Shown: positions 33,548-44,425, numbered from the stretch's first letter. The stretch is DNA of 64,000 nt from Gigaspora rosea (GCA_003550325.1 QKWP01000519.1:129289-193288), one strand, 5' to 3'. Made by a program: numbers and translations. Notes: generated from the sequence alone by a model not told the origin.

Positions 33548-34345
33548 CTAGAAAAACGGCGACGTTTTGTGGGCTGGAGCCTTAATTCTTAGGTCTTACG
33601 CTTTAGAATTAAATTTAAATTGTATAATAAATTTATAACAAAGCAATCTTTGTTCCTCCATTAATCTTTGTTCTAAAAGTACATTTTGCATTATCGAAAA
33701 GAAGTACAAACTCTTGATATACCTACAAATGTAAAACCAGTTGCAAATTCCTTTTTCCAAGATTTATTACGGCTTATGTTAATGCTAAACCTTGTGACTT
33801 ACGAGTTGTCACAAATGAAACTGCATGCGAGAGCAAGTTCCTGATTTTCTTCCCAAGTATATTTAATAGGTCAAATTGGTACTATTATATGATAAACTAG
33901 TTCGATATAGATATAGTTAGACCCGTATAATTGTCCAGTTTAATATCTAATATAACTGAAGGAAAGATTTTTTGCAAGTAAGACAATAATTATTTTGAAA
34001 TTTGCGACAGCATCTCGAAACTTTTTGAGAAGATTACGATCATCAGTAAGTTGAAATGCGGATGATATTTCGCTTTTTAAAATAGTTCATTACATCGTAG
34101 AATTAATTATTTCAATCAAAATTCAGTACTTTTTTTTAGCCACTTTCTTCATATGTTTGTATTGAATTATATACTATTTCGCTTTAATATTAGTTAACTG
34201 ACGTTTGCGACGAGCCTGACTCACTTTTTCGATAAGCTAACTGTTGTTCTTCAGTCGTTGAACTTTTTCGTTTTCTTTTCGCTTCATTTCTTATGACACT
34301 TTTTCAGGTGTGTAGGTTCTTTTATCAAATATGCTTGCTTACGAT
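33548..34345 (-). pseudogene. Decayed Helitron (Rep/PIF1-like helicase remnant)
   Basis: On the minus strand, broken frames resemble Helitron proteins. Near 34200-34345 is a Lys/Arg-rich N-terminal segment (EMKRKENEKVQRLK, SQARRKRQ). At about 33960-34060 is DDRNLLKKFRDAV followed by CLTCKKSF, like the Helitron N-terminal zinc-finger region. At about 33695-33830 is KSQGLAL, then AVINLGKKEFATGFTFVG and ISRV, which matches the last motifs of PIF1-family helicases. The middle is deleted. The minus-strand 3' end shows a hairpin (AAAACG-TCGC-CGTTTT) followed by T and CTAG, then T: the Helitron 3' terminus pattern, at 33548-33568. The 5' end was not found. Confidence 0.6.
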
Positions 34346-34560
34346 TCGATGTCATATGTAAATTCTTATTTTTGCTGATAAACTCTGCTTACGATATATT
34401 TATATTTTCCTGTCAAAATTGTCAATCATTTAGCCAAATTTTAATTATTTAATTCCAGCCAAAAAGCATGATCGTCAGCCAATCAAATTTTGTATCATTG
34501 ATCGGCGGATCACGAGTTAAAATTTTTAAAAAATTTTTAAAAATTATAAAAGACGGTTGG

Positions 34561-34650
34561 CGCCTTGCGGGTATAGAACTCCCGATCTTCGGGATTCTAC
34601 CTCAGGTCTTACACCATGGGAATGCCGCCTCGGCCACTAGGCTCTGTAAG
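34561..34650 (-). ncRNA. tRNA-like sequence (possible tRNA pseudogene or SINE head)
   Basis: Minus strand: TAGTGGCCGAGG resembles a pol III A box and GAGTTCTATACCC a weak B box. CCCGAAGATCGGG could form the long variable arm of a Leu/Ser-type tRNA. The acceptor ends pair only partly (GAGCCTA with AAGGCGC), and TCTTTT follows as a possible terminator. The anticodon is not clear, so a functional tRNA is doubtful. Confidence 0.4.
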
Positions 34651-34839
34651 CATGACCTAGCATAACAAATTATTTCTTCTCTTAAAAGGATTATTGTCAC
34701 CAGATTGTCCAATTAAATTTTCCACATATGTCGAAGCGTAGCCTATATTTTTTTATAAACGATAAGCATATGATATTTGATACAGAATATTATTTTCAAA
34801 CCGATAAACTATTTTTTTTTTTATTATTATTATTAAAAG

Positions 34840-35825
34840 TCAGTTAATGTATTCTATTAAAAATCAGCTACCATATTTCAAACCAAGATTTCGATATCCA
34901 AACGTTGAACCTAATTTAGGTTCAATTCCGGTTATTTTGAACCTAAAGTTTGGATCAAATGAAGCGGGAGCCGGACATTTTCTGAAATTCAGTAGAGTAA
35001 GGCTTCGATACGATGATATATTTATGATGATATTTATTATGATTGATATAGAGTAATTCTTATTTACCAACCGATAAACTATTATTATTAAAAGTCAGTT
35101 AATGTATTCTACAGTCTTCCTCCTTTATAATCACCTCTATATAATCACAACCCGTACAGTCATATTAATAAACTTATAAAAAAAGACTTCTATATAATCA
35201 CACCTTTTATAATCACCAATTTTCATGATACAAACTGCGTGATTATAGAGGAGGATGACTGTATTAAAAGTCAGCAATATTTTAACCAAGTTTTTGGTAT
35301 CCAAACGTTGAGCCTAATTTAGGGTTATTTTGAACCTAAAATTTGGATCAAGTGAATCGGGAGCCAGACATTTTCTAAAATTCAGTAGAGTAAGGCGATG
35401 AAATATTTGTGATATTTAATATAGAATAATTCGCATTTTTCAACCGATCTTATTAAAAGTCGGTTAATATTAAAAGTCAGCAATATTTTAACCAAGATTT
35501 CGGTATCTAAACGTTGAACCTAATATAAGTTCAATTCTGGTTATTTTGAACTTAAAATTTGGATCAAGTGAAGCGGGAGCCGGACATTTTCTAAAATTCA
35601 GTAGAGTAAGGCGATGAAAATATTTATGGTGTTTAATTCACATTCTCCAAATGAACTTATTAAAAGTCAGCTACCATATTTTAAACCGAGATTTCGGTAT
35701 CCAAACGTTGAATTTAATTTAGGTTCAACTCTGGTTATTTTGAACCTAAAATTTGGGTCAAGTGAAGCGGGAGCCGGACATTCTTAAAATTCAATAGAGT
35801 AAGGCTTGAAGGCTTTCACCTCGCT
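34840..35825. repeat. Four-unit tandem array, unit about 190 bp
   Basis: Units start at about 34840, 35264, 35462 and 35657, each with AAAAGTCAGC, AACCAAGATTTCGGTATCCA, TTTTGAACCTAAAATTTGGA, GAAGCGGGAGCCGGACATT and ATTCAGTAGAGTAAGGC. A short ORF in the first unit (34847-35056) is not kept in the others. A MITE (35112-35261) sits between units 1 and 2. Confidence 0.8.
35112..35261. mobile_element. pogo-like MITE, 150 bp, in the tandem array
   Basis: Inverted ends CAGTCTTCCTCCTTTATAAT and the complement of CAGTCATCCTCCTCTATAAT, with TA duplications (35110-35111, 35262-35263). The uninterrupted sequence AATGTATTCTATTAAAAATC at 34847-34866 is the empty site. The interior repeats TATAATCAC. Confidence 0.85.
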
Positions 35826-35829
35826 CCCC

Positions 35830-36429
35830 TTAGCTCCAGCCAAAATAATAATGATAATACAAAAATTGGATCGCCATATACAATTTTTATTAGGGTTAGG
35901 GTGCAGTTTTAGAATAAAGAAGGGGTTTTATATAATATAATATAGATTTCCCGTCCTGATTTCAGTTCTCGTGAGGTTTTCAGGGGTCCTTAATATTTTT
36001 ACTTAGAGTACCCGATCGAAATAGCATTTATATAAAGTGATTATTATTATTTAAAATTAGAGTTATATTATAAATTATATAAGAATTTGAAGATTAATTT
36101 TGTTATTAATTATACTTTATATAAAAAAATTATAGTTATATGTAGTGCTCTTAATTAATTAAAATTTTTAGAGTCTTATAATTAGACCCAATCCAAATTT
36201 TTTAGCCCAAGCTGATTTTATGTAACAAACTGGACCGCAAAAAGGTATTTTATTTATTGTACAGACTTAATTGCTACAAAAAGGTTGGCACAAATTTTAT
36301 ATATGTTCTCTTTGTTATGAATAATATCATGACTAATACTAACTATCTCTTATTACTACCTATTTTACTACTGATGACTATATAATTCATTTGATTGTAT
36401 TTCAATTATAATATTAGAAAAAATGTATG
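35830..36429. other. Intergenic AT-rich DNA, no gene
   Basis: Contains TTAGGGTTAGGGT at about 35890-35903. Nothing else recognised. Confidence 0.4.
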
Positions 36430-37153
36430 TATCGCGCCATGCGACACAATTATACAGGGCCAATGATTTTATGTGTTTCACATAATATCACAGAATTCAC
36501 ATAAATACGCCTATGTCACATAATTTGGTGTTTATCACCGCAGAATAGCACATAATATGCCAATTTATAAAAAAATTGTTACATAATTTGCCAATTTATT
36601 GGCAAGTCGATATATAAAATCTAACAGATCCGGTATCTCCCGACATAGAATTTTAATGAACTCAAATTACGAGCAAGGTCATGAAAAAACAAAGTCCGGA
36701 AAGTTCTGACAAATTTTAGTTTATGTATACCACAGAATTATACATAATTTCGTAAGCATGAAAATAATTTGGCCAAGTATACCGCAGAATTGCGCAAATA
36801 TGGTTCACATAATTTAAATTTGTCACCACATAATTTTGATTTTGTCACCGCAGAAAATCACTGGCCCTGCAATTATATATCGCACTCTATAAGGACAGGT
36901 GTAACGTGAGATCAAAACAATAAAAAAACAAAACACTTTACTTTCATTTTAGGGTAAGTTCGGTTTTGGGTTAGAGTGATGCATAGTTTATATCAAAATT
37001 TTGCAAGGAATTTTTTATGTTAGAAAACAAAGAGCTGTTTCCTATGCAAAATTTTGATTTAAGTTTTTTGTATTTTTTATGTTACAGTAACACCTGATTC
37101 TGAAATTTGATTGGTTGGGCGATAAATAAGAGTATCGCACTGTGCGATATATA
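36430..37153. mobile_element. Element with TATCGC/GCGATA palindromic ends, interrupted
   Basis: TATCGCGCCATGCGACA at the left and TATCGCACTGTGCGATA at the right. The right arm (CAGTAACACCTGATT, AAATTTGATTGG) pairs with GGACAGGTGTAACGTGAGAT at about 36895. The core contains TTTTAGGGTAAGTTC, AAGGAATTTTTTATGTTAGA and ATGCAAAATTTTGAT, shared with other elements here. A hAT-like MITE (36455-36869) splits the left arm. Confidence 0.6.
36455..36869. mobile_element. hAT-like MITE, 415 bp
   Basis: Inverted ends CAGGGCCAATGATTTTATGT (36455) and the complement of CAGGGCCAGTGATTTTCTGC ending at 36869. Perfect 8-bp duplication CAATTATA (36447-36454, 36870-36877). The interior is rich in CACATAATTT and ACCGCAGAAT words repeated along both arms. 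Confidence 0.9.
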
Positions 37154-37872
37154 GATAACTCCATAATATTATTCCCTACAAATCGATGATTTCATAATTT
37201 GAATCACGGGCTTGATTACGTTATTGAATCATGACTGTTACAGGCTTTGGGCTTGGTCATGACATTGAGTCACAGGTTTCGGAATCGGGTTTGTTACACT
37301 TTAAAGTTGAAACAGAATTTAAATTAGATTTTTTTATATAAACTAAACCTATATTCTTTTACAAATTAAATACTAATTTTAGATTTTGTAATTGGATTTT
37401 AATAATTTGAAGTTAATTGAAATCAACTTGTTTAAATAAACAATCTAATAAAAAATTATTTAAAACCAACTATATAATAAATTATAAACTACTGTATTTG
37501 ATATATATTAAAAACAATTATTATTTATTACTAGTATGATATATTGCTACCTTCTGATTGATTAATTCTTTGGTTTGATTTTATATTAATTATTAGAACC
37601 TATGTTAGGATTAGGATTTAGATAGTTAAATAGTAAAATCGCTCAAGAAAAACTTCTTGTTAGTGCGCAGAAGGTGCAATTTTTTGAGAAATGAGCGATT
37701 TTTGTCAAAGCGAATGCTTGTTTCTAATCATGTTACATTACACGTGATTGGAGTGTAGGTAGAGCGATCTAAAGGTAATTCTAAAGATCCCTAATTTATT
37801 CTGTGATACATAAGTTTGATCAAATTTCTCTCTTTTCTTGAATCGGTACTTATTAGATACTTTTTCATAATC
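37154..37872. other. Upstream region of the Crinkler pseudogene
   Basis: 37615-37770 carries a hairpin-like module (AATCGCTCAAG... and TTGAGAAATGAGCGATT) similar to other elements. No gene. Confidence 0.4.
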
Positions 37873-38714
37873 ATGCCACCTAAAAAGGTACAACTGGTAC
37901 AACTATGCTGTCTAGTTCACGGTGATCCTGAAATTTCTGTCTTTTCAGTCAAGATAAGCAAAAGTGAGAATGTTGACACCCTCAAAAGTGCTATCATGGA
38001 AAAACAAAGGCCTTTTTTCGATAATATTGCACCAAAAAACCTAAAATTATAGTCGGTTAACGTTGATCTTACCACAGAAAACCCTCAACGAGCCGCTCTC
38101 GGTGACCTCAATGCTGACATTACGAGTGTGCTTGGCGGCCAGTTGTTGAACCCTTTGGAATCTATTGAAAAGAAATTCCCTACACTCCCTAGTATGCATG
38201 TTCACGTAATTGTTGAATTGCCCGCTTCTTCTAATGTTGCTGGTAAGTGGAGGAAATAATCTCGTATTACATTTAGAAAGTAATGCGAATAAATATATAT
38301 CCTGATAATTAAATGAAAATTTGGCGAATGGAAGTGTAAAATATATTTGAGGCGAAGTTCATACTTGTTTACTACATGCTTTTAATGTCTATGACAGAAT
38401 TTCAGTCTGAATCATCAATGAAACGAACGATCGATTTGTTCACCGATACGACCCAACAATTCCACCAATATATTGCCAATATGAATGATGTGCTTGAGGT
38501 AACAACTGAGGAGGAGATGCTTCGCTGGAAGGTAAGACAAATTTTAAGGCGTTTGGAGGAAACGCCTGGTTTTCTGCCGAATAATGATGTTGTGAATATG
38601 AATGATGTTGCGAATATGAATGGTGTGCTTGATGTAACAACTGAAAAGGAGATATTTAACTGGAAGATAAGACGAATGCAAATGCATTCAGAAGCAGGCC
38701 TACCGAATAAATGA
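37873..38714 (+). pseudogene. Crinkler (CRN)-like protein, nonsense codon in the N-terminal domain
   Basis: Two exons: 37873-38242 and 38398-38714, with a GTAAGT donor and a CAG acceptor in matching phase. The start MPPKKVQLVQLCCLVHGDP, the FSVKISK region and the following KNLKL resemble the N-terminal domain of Crinkler-family proteins of AM fungi (LFLAK-related header, ubiquitin-like fold). TAG at 38050-38052 interrupts the reading frame where family members usually have Trp. The domain continues in frame after it to ELPASS. The second exon encodes a short, acidic, helical C-terminus instead of a large effector domain. It contains a duplicated segment (NMNDVLEVTTEEEMLRWKVR and a second copy about 60 residues later). 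With this stop the gene yields only about 59 residues. CRN proteins in AM fungi are candidate secreted or nuclear effectors; the role of this copy is unknown. Confidence 0.75.
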
Positions 38715-39093
38715 CAATTTTTCAACTCTATTAACTGATTGGTGGCGCAGCCACAATTGGTCAATTAATTAATTTTGCGTAATTAGATTGATATCATATA
38801 TTCACTATTAAATTGATTTTTGATTTTTCGCTGTTTAAAAATCGAGCAATGAAAAAAAATTGCAATTAATTGCAATTAATTTCATCATTAATTGGATTTC
38901 AATTAATTTTATGATAATTTAATTGATTTTAATTGTATGGCGTATAGTAAAAATTAATTTTAATTAATTTTTCGGCAGGCCTGTTCAGAAGAGACATCTA
39001 GCTTTCAGTCAAATAAAGATTACATTAATATGTATATATAATTGTAATGGTGTGGATTGAAGGAATGAAGATCAGATACTTGGATTGGATTTT
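38715..39093. repeat. TTAATTGCAATTAA-motif block
   Basis: 38760-38980 is dominated by AATTAATTGCAATTAATTTC-type words in both orientations. No terminal repeats fixed. Confidence 0.5.
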
Positions 39094-39306
39094 ATAGTTA
39101 TTGTATGGGTTGTAGTGAATAACCCAGTACACACGGGTTCATATTCCGTGCCGAAGGCACGGGATTTAAATATGAACCCGTGTGTGTAACGGGTTATTCA
39201 ACACCCATATAATAACTATTTTATTGCACGGTGTCTGACGTAACAATCCCGTGCCAATAAGTTAATGAAAAAAGCACGGGTTGTCACATAAGACCCGTGC
39301 AATAAT
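39094..39306. repeat. Two adjacent strong hairpins with CCCGTGC words
   Basis: 39094-39219 folds on itself end to end (TAGTTATTGTATGGGTTG outer arm, ACACACGGGTTCATATT middle, CCGTGCC-GAAG-GCACGG tip). 39220-39306 is a second foldback with TTATTGCACGG/CCCGTGCAATAA ends and internal CCCGTGC/GCACGGG words. Confidence 0.75.
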
Positions 39307-39309
39307 TGT

Positions 39310-40286
39310 TATGTATGAAATGATATTTGCATAATACTTTTTTTTTTATCTGTATTTCCAACTTGGTATTAAAAAAATAAATTGTTTACCGCAGGTGATC
39401 ATTATCACTAGTATATAAAATTCATGTGCGCAATTTTTTTTTAGGTGCACACACCATTTTTTTGATATACACATGTGCACTCAAAAAAAATTATATAGTG
39501 CACTGCCGAATAATTACATACTATTATAACGGAACAGCAATTAAGTTCTGTAATAGAATTTTTTTAAAGTACAAAAATTGTAATATTTGTATGCATATAG
39601 GGCGGGCACTAATAATTAATAGTTATTAGGTAGTATGTAGATGACGCATCATTTAGCGGCACTGATCTGAGCCACCCATCCCAACTGATCTAAAAATGAA
39701 AAAGTTTTCTAAATTAAATAACAGATAATAATTTGATGACACGTATTACCTTAGGTAGGGTCAGTTATTCAATTTAGTATTTAATTTAGATAGGATAGCA
39801 ATAAATTTTTTACCACTCCGGGTGGCACCAAGACGACTCTAAATAAATTGGTTTAAAATAACTATCACGTGCTAACTAAAATTGAGAAACAGAATAAGTA
39901 TCTATACCCGGGTAGAACCACATATCATGGGCTAATCACAAATCGCTGTGCCAGATCTACCAAATCAGCCATTTCTGTCATAATGACCGTGAGGACATCT
40001 CAGAGAACTTCGACAGAACATAGGATCGATTTACTGTCATGTGATATTCGGTTATTGAAAAAAATTTCGTTTATATTAGGGTCGGGGTTTTAGTTAGGTG
40101 TTAGTAAGAATGCACGAGGAATTTTTTTTTGTTAAGGCTCTAAAAGTGGGTTAAATGCAATTTTGCAAAGCGAACGATTGTTTTCTGATTTTTAATTGGT
40201 TGATATCTGAAATCACGTGACAGTAAATAGATGATGTTGTTCATATTAGAGCTTTAAGGCATAAATCGTTTGATATCGACGAAAAG
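39310..40286. other. Intergenic with possible MITEs
   Basis: TTTACTGTCATGTGAT (about 40029) and ATCACGTGACAGTAAA (about 40212) are inverted ends of a probable 185-bp element with a TTAGGGTCGGGG core and the ACGAGGAATTTTTTTTGTTA module. 39668-39830 has weak inverted GCCACCC/GGGTGGC ends. No gene. Confidence 0.45.
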
Positions 40287-41101
40287 GTAGATTAGTCATG
40301 TCACAATAATTGTCAGCCCATAACTACGAGCCATTAGGTGGTAGTAGAATTACTGAATTACGGCAATTACGGCATTTTACCAGTGGTAGAATTAATTACG
40401 GCATAGCAGTAATGCCGTAAGAAACTGATGAATATGTTGTTATTTGCCATACAAGCATTTCATTTACATTAATTAATCAGTAAGCATAAAAGTAATTCCG
40501 GATCGAAGCGGAGGACTTTAATTTAAAGTGTATTTTGCAGTAGAATATAATAGTTTAATAAATTTTAAAACACGTAAGCATGTATGTAGGCATGTATCAT
40601 CTTATCTAAGCCATAAATGCTGTTAACAATAATGTCATTTCCGATCAATTAGATCGCTAAGATGTTCTCAAACAATGACTTATAGACTGAGACCTACAAA
40701 CCCCTTTTTCATAGTCATTACATGTACTAAATCAATGAAGTCGATATAATCAAATTCGAAAAAATATTTAATAGTATTATATATTATTTAAAGGAAAACA
40801 TAATGCAGTACAGCATTTTAACAAATGGTATTATAGATAGTATTTCTGCATTACGGCATTACGGAATTACGACTCCCAGCAATTACGGCAAAAAATACGG
40901 CAATGCCGTAACCGTATTAATTTGTAAAATTAATTCTATCACCAACTATAATTCGGGCTATCAAATTTACTTTGGATCTAAAAAGTTCTTACTGAGAAAC
41001 TTTCTCAGTTTGAACTTTTTTAGATCCAAAGTAAAATTGATAGTCCGAATGGTTCGTAGATCACGGAAACGACAATTTTTTGTGACATGACTAATCTGCC
41101 T
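40287..41101. mobile_element. Nested inverted-repeat element with ATTACGGC interior
   Basis: Outer arms GGTAGATTAGTCATGTCACA (40287) and the complement ending at about 41101. Inside, a second pair (GTGATAGAATTA-like at about 40341 and TAATTCTATCACC at about 40933) encloses AATTACGGC/GCCGTAAT words in both orientations. A third foldback (about 40955-41050, ACTTTGGATCTAAAAAG arms) lies between. Probably two or three elements inserted one into another. Confidence 0.6.
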
Positions 41102-42260
41102 ATCGACAAAAATAGCATAACTGGGGATTAATGGTATAAGTGGGATAGATGGGATATAGGACATTCATGGCATTACTGCCCATATATGCGTATTAGTGAA
41201 CATTATACGGGCGGAATTCGCACCACTTGTAGGCATGATTACCATAGCGTTTTATTAATAATCAATAAAAGACATTCTATATTCTATTCGAATCTACATT
41301 TATGACACGAAACAATCACTATAACATAAACTCTCTCACTTGTCTAAATACTAACGATTATAATAAACCATTGCACAGTTCTTGTCTCTGTTCTCACATG
41401 ACTCCCTGTTGTCAGTTGCCCCGTTAGCCTTGATTTCCGAGAGTATCGCTGATTAATTCCGGATATAATTTAACCAGTGTACTAGTGTCATGTACTATAT
41501 GTCAATAATTTACTAAGTAATCAAGTTTGGAGATTCTAAGTAATGTTAAGAACCCCACATAACAAAATTTAGAATTTTTATTATACTATACAAACCCCTG
41601 TTTCATCCTTAAAGTTGCACCCAAACCTTAAATTGTAATATATAATATATAGAAAACTATATATATAATATAGAATAGGAGAGGATATCAATAATCCACG
41701 GTAAAAATATGATTTATTCTATTTGTGATGTCCGGATTATATTATATCCGGATTTATTAATTTTATTCGGATTTTATTGTATCCGAATTTATTAAATATT
41801 CTTACCGGTATATTATCTCTGATCCAAAACTTGAGATCCAAACTTTAATCCGGATTTATATAAAACTTGGATTAATTCGGATATCAATATAAATCCGGAT
41901 ACTAACTCTACAAGGAAGTAAGATATTCCGAGTAAAAAAAAAAAAAGATTTGGATATTTTACGATAATATCGTTACACTATTGTTGCAATTTTCCAAGTT
42001 TATTATTTTGGAAGCATGTTTTGTAAACATGAGCAGAACGAGAACTTATCCAATGCGTCATAGACTCAATTAAATGGTTTCATGAAATTTTTGCCAACTC
42101 ATCAAAAAGTAACTCATAGGCGGTTATCATAAGATAAAAAGTCTAAAATCATCAACCCACCATAATATGTACATCAGCAATGTTATTTAATGTATTTAAT
42201 GCGAAGTTATAAAAGTGTTATAACTTACCTGATGAATATTTCAAATTGTTGGGCAGAAAT
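41102..42260. other. Intergenic; ATCCGGAT-motif block
   Basis: 41690-41915 is made of ATCCGGATTTAT words in both orientations and ends GGATACTAACTCTA, resembling the MITE at 6521-6709, but its borders are not clear. No gene seen. Confidence 0.45.
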
Positions 42261-42487
42261 TAAGGATGGCATGTGATTTAAAACACGATGCGGATTTTTA
42301 TTTTAAATCAATTTAAAGCATTTGTTATTACGCTTTGATAACCTTTGTAGAACAATGTCAACATCGGAGATTCCGTGAATCTACAAATCGCATATTTGAT
42401 TTACAAATGATTTAAAATATTTGATGATCTTTATTACATAATATTCATTTTTAAAATCATATTTAAATCATGATTGTTGCCATCCCT
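42261..42487. mobile_element. hAT-like MITE with ATTTAAAT interior
   Basis: Ends TAAGGATGGCATGTGATTTA and the complement of AGGGATGGCAACAATCATGA are imperfect inverted repeats of the hAT AGGGATGG type. The interior is rich in GATTTAAA/TTTAAATC. No target duplication could be matched. Confidence 0.55.
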
Positions 42488-42710
42488 GAGTGGTTTTATT
42501 GTGGTTTGCAAAAAGTTGTAAACGCATAATTTTTGTGACGATCGGGGAAAATTTATGAAATCTAGATTGTCTGTTATTTTATATTTTTGATTGGTTATGT
42601 TTATATATTTCTTTGAAATCGGTAAAATTATTATTAAAATCTCCGATATTCACAAATTGTGATCTGCAGAGCAATAAATGAAATCTTTTGATGTTGATAG
42701 AATCTCTGTA

Positions 42711-42985
42711 GGAGTGAGTGGCACGGCTAAAAAATTTGGCATGCCATTAGCCAATATTTATGTCATAGCATGCCATAATATAATTAAATCTTGGATTGGT
42801 CTGGTTCGAATTGCATTTCGGGAATTTTTCGGATGTTTTTTCAAAATTTCTTGGCTCCATTTTCTATTGGATCCTTCTATTCAATTATTATATAAATCGA
42901 CACTTTTTGTGACATGCCTATTGACTATTTGGATTTTGGGTATGCCACTGGCATGCCATGCCCGTGATCTCCGTGCCACTCACCC
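42711..42985. mobile_element. 275-bp TA-inserted MITE, GAGTGGCACGG ends
   Basis: Inverted ends GGAGTGAGTGGCACGG (42711) and the complement of GGGTGAGTGGCACGG ending at 42985, with TA on both sides. GGCATGCCA words occur near both ends. The ORF that spans it (42678-43019) is not a gene. Confidence 0.7.
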
Positions 42986-43241
42986 TAAATCTCTGACAAT
43001 ATTTGCTAATTCATTTTGAAAATACAAAGACCTATATTTTGATATCGGGAGGTTTTCCAACTTCAATAATCACATTAAAATCGTAATCATCTTCAAAAAA
43101 AATTTGATTCATTTTTTTATGATCGTATACAAGTACGTACGCAATCGTCGTAATTGTTATGATTTTTTTGTGCTTTCGCTTTCAATTTTTTCATTGGCAT
43201 CGTTCTATCTATATGGAACTTTCGACTCCTTTTTTTGCAAT

Positions 43242-43795
43242 AGGGGGTTTACCAGACCTAATTAAGGTCCAGGTTTCTGATTTCGAATTAAATCAGTGAC
43301 ATATTTATAACAGATAAGCTTATTTATTTATAACAATAATGAATTCTTTTATGATCATAAATTTTCATTCGAAATTCTATATCTAATCATCAAAAAAAAA
43401 AAATTTGCTTATTTTATCTCCGGATAATTTTCTGATTTTAGGACTCATTTATTTTCAAAATAAGTTAATTCTGAAACCTCTTAATAGCTGCAAATTATTC
43501 CAAGCTCTTATTGAATTTATGTGATACTATATTAACAATAATCTTAGACAATTTCTATGCGAAATTGTTAAAAAGCTTTTAAATGCTATACCATTAAATA
43601 ATTCGGAATTATATTTTCATTATAAATTAAAGATTAAAGACCTCGTAGTTCAGGATGCTGAATTAATTGATGAAAAAATAATTGAAGCAAAAATCTAGCA
43701 AGTGAAATTGTTGAATTTGGGGTTTCAAAATTTATATTGAATTATAAATCGGAAAAATAAAATAAGATTCTCTTTTGAAACCCCCTATTGGATAC
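43242..43795. mobile_element. Element with CAATAGGGGGTTT ends and a decayed coding-like interior
   Basis: CAATAGGGGGTTTACC (about 43240) and GAAACCCCCTATTG (ending about 43793) are inverted ends. On the plus strand, 43418-43698 reads as coding-like sequence with one stop (QFLCEIVKKLLNAIPLNNSE, then LVVQDAELIDEKIIEAKI). 49482-49620 shares GGGGGTTTCAAA and ATAAATCGGAAAAATAAAAT with this element. Product unknown. Confidence 0.45.
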
Positions 43796-44112
43796 AATTT
43801 GATTTTTTTACCATAAATATATATAAATACATGTAATAAAGAAATGATTTCTTACTAGTATTTTTGCTTTCAAAGAATGCCATTGACTTGGAAGGGTCAT
43901 ACGGATAACATTTACTATAATTCAAATTATGTAACTATTTATTTATTATAATTTCAAATTATGTAACTATTTTTATTTTTTTATTTTGACTTGTACTAAT
44001 TTGTTTATTTGTATTGAACTAATATTTCATTTAAATTATTAATCTGGCGCAATTACGAAGTTTAATGAATTAAAATTTTTTTTAAAAAAAAATTAAAGAA
44101 TAATAATTTGCA

Positions 44113-44425
44113 TACCATATTTACGCGAAATGCGCGTTATTTTGAGTATATGCGCGTTAATTAGAGTACGCGCATGGACGTTATATCGAGACAAGGATTG
44201 ATTTTTTAATTAAATCTATTTTTACAAGTAATGACTATGTGCATTATATATAAGTATCTGTACCAAGAGAAAGCCAATACTTATATCATAGATACAGTAT
44301 TTACCGGTATGGGGGCGCGTTATTTAGGGACGCGCATGAGCGTTATTTTGAAATCTCATATACTATTTTAGGGCGGCGCGATTTTCTAAATAACGCTCAT
44401 GCCGTTATTTCGCGAAAATACGGGT
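44113..44425. mobile_element. MITE with GCGCGTTATTT interior
   Basis: Ends CCATATTTACGCGAAA and the complement of CCCGTATTTTCGCGAAA, each next to TA. The interior repeats GCGCGTTATTT and ACGCGCATGAGCGTTATT in both orientations. A small relative may be the hairpin at 48112-48226. Exact ends may be off by a few bases. Confidence 0.6.

Noticed and set aside
34468..34665. 65-residue ORF
   Set aside because: It overlaps the tRNA-like sequence on the other strand and has no domain.
34847..35056. 69-residue ORF in the first tandem unit
   Set aside because: The frame is not preserved in the other units.
38402..38764. 120-residue minus-strand ORF
   Set aside because: Antisense shadow of the second exon of the Crinkler-type gene; its Ser/Phe-rich content comes from the acidic exon.
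42678..43019. 113-residue ORF
   Set aside because: It spans a TA-flanked MITE with inverted GAGTGGCACGG ends; no domain.
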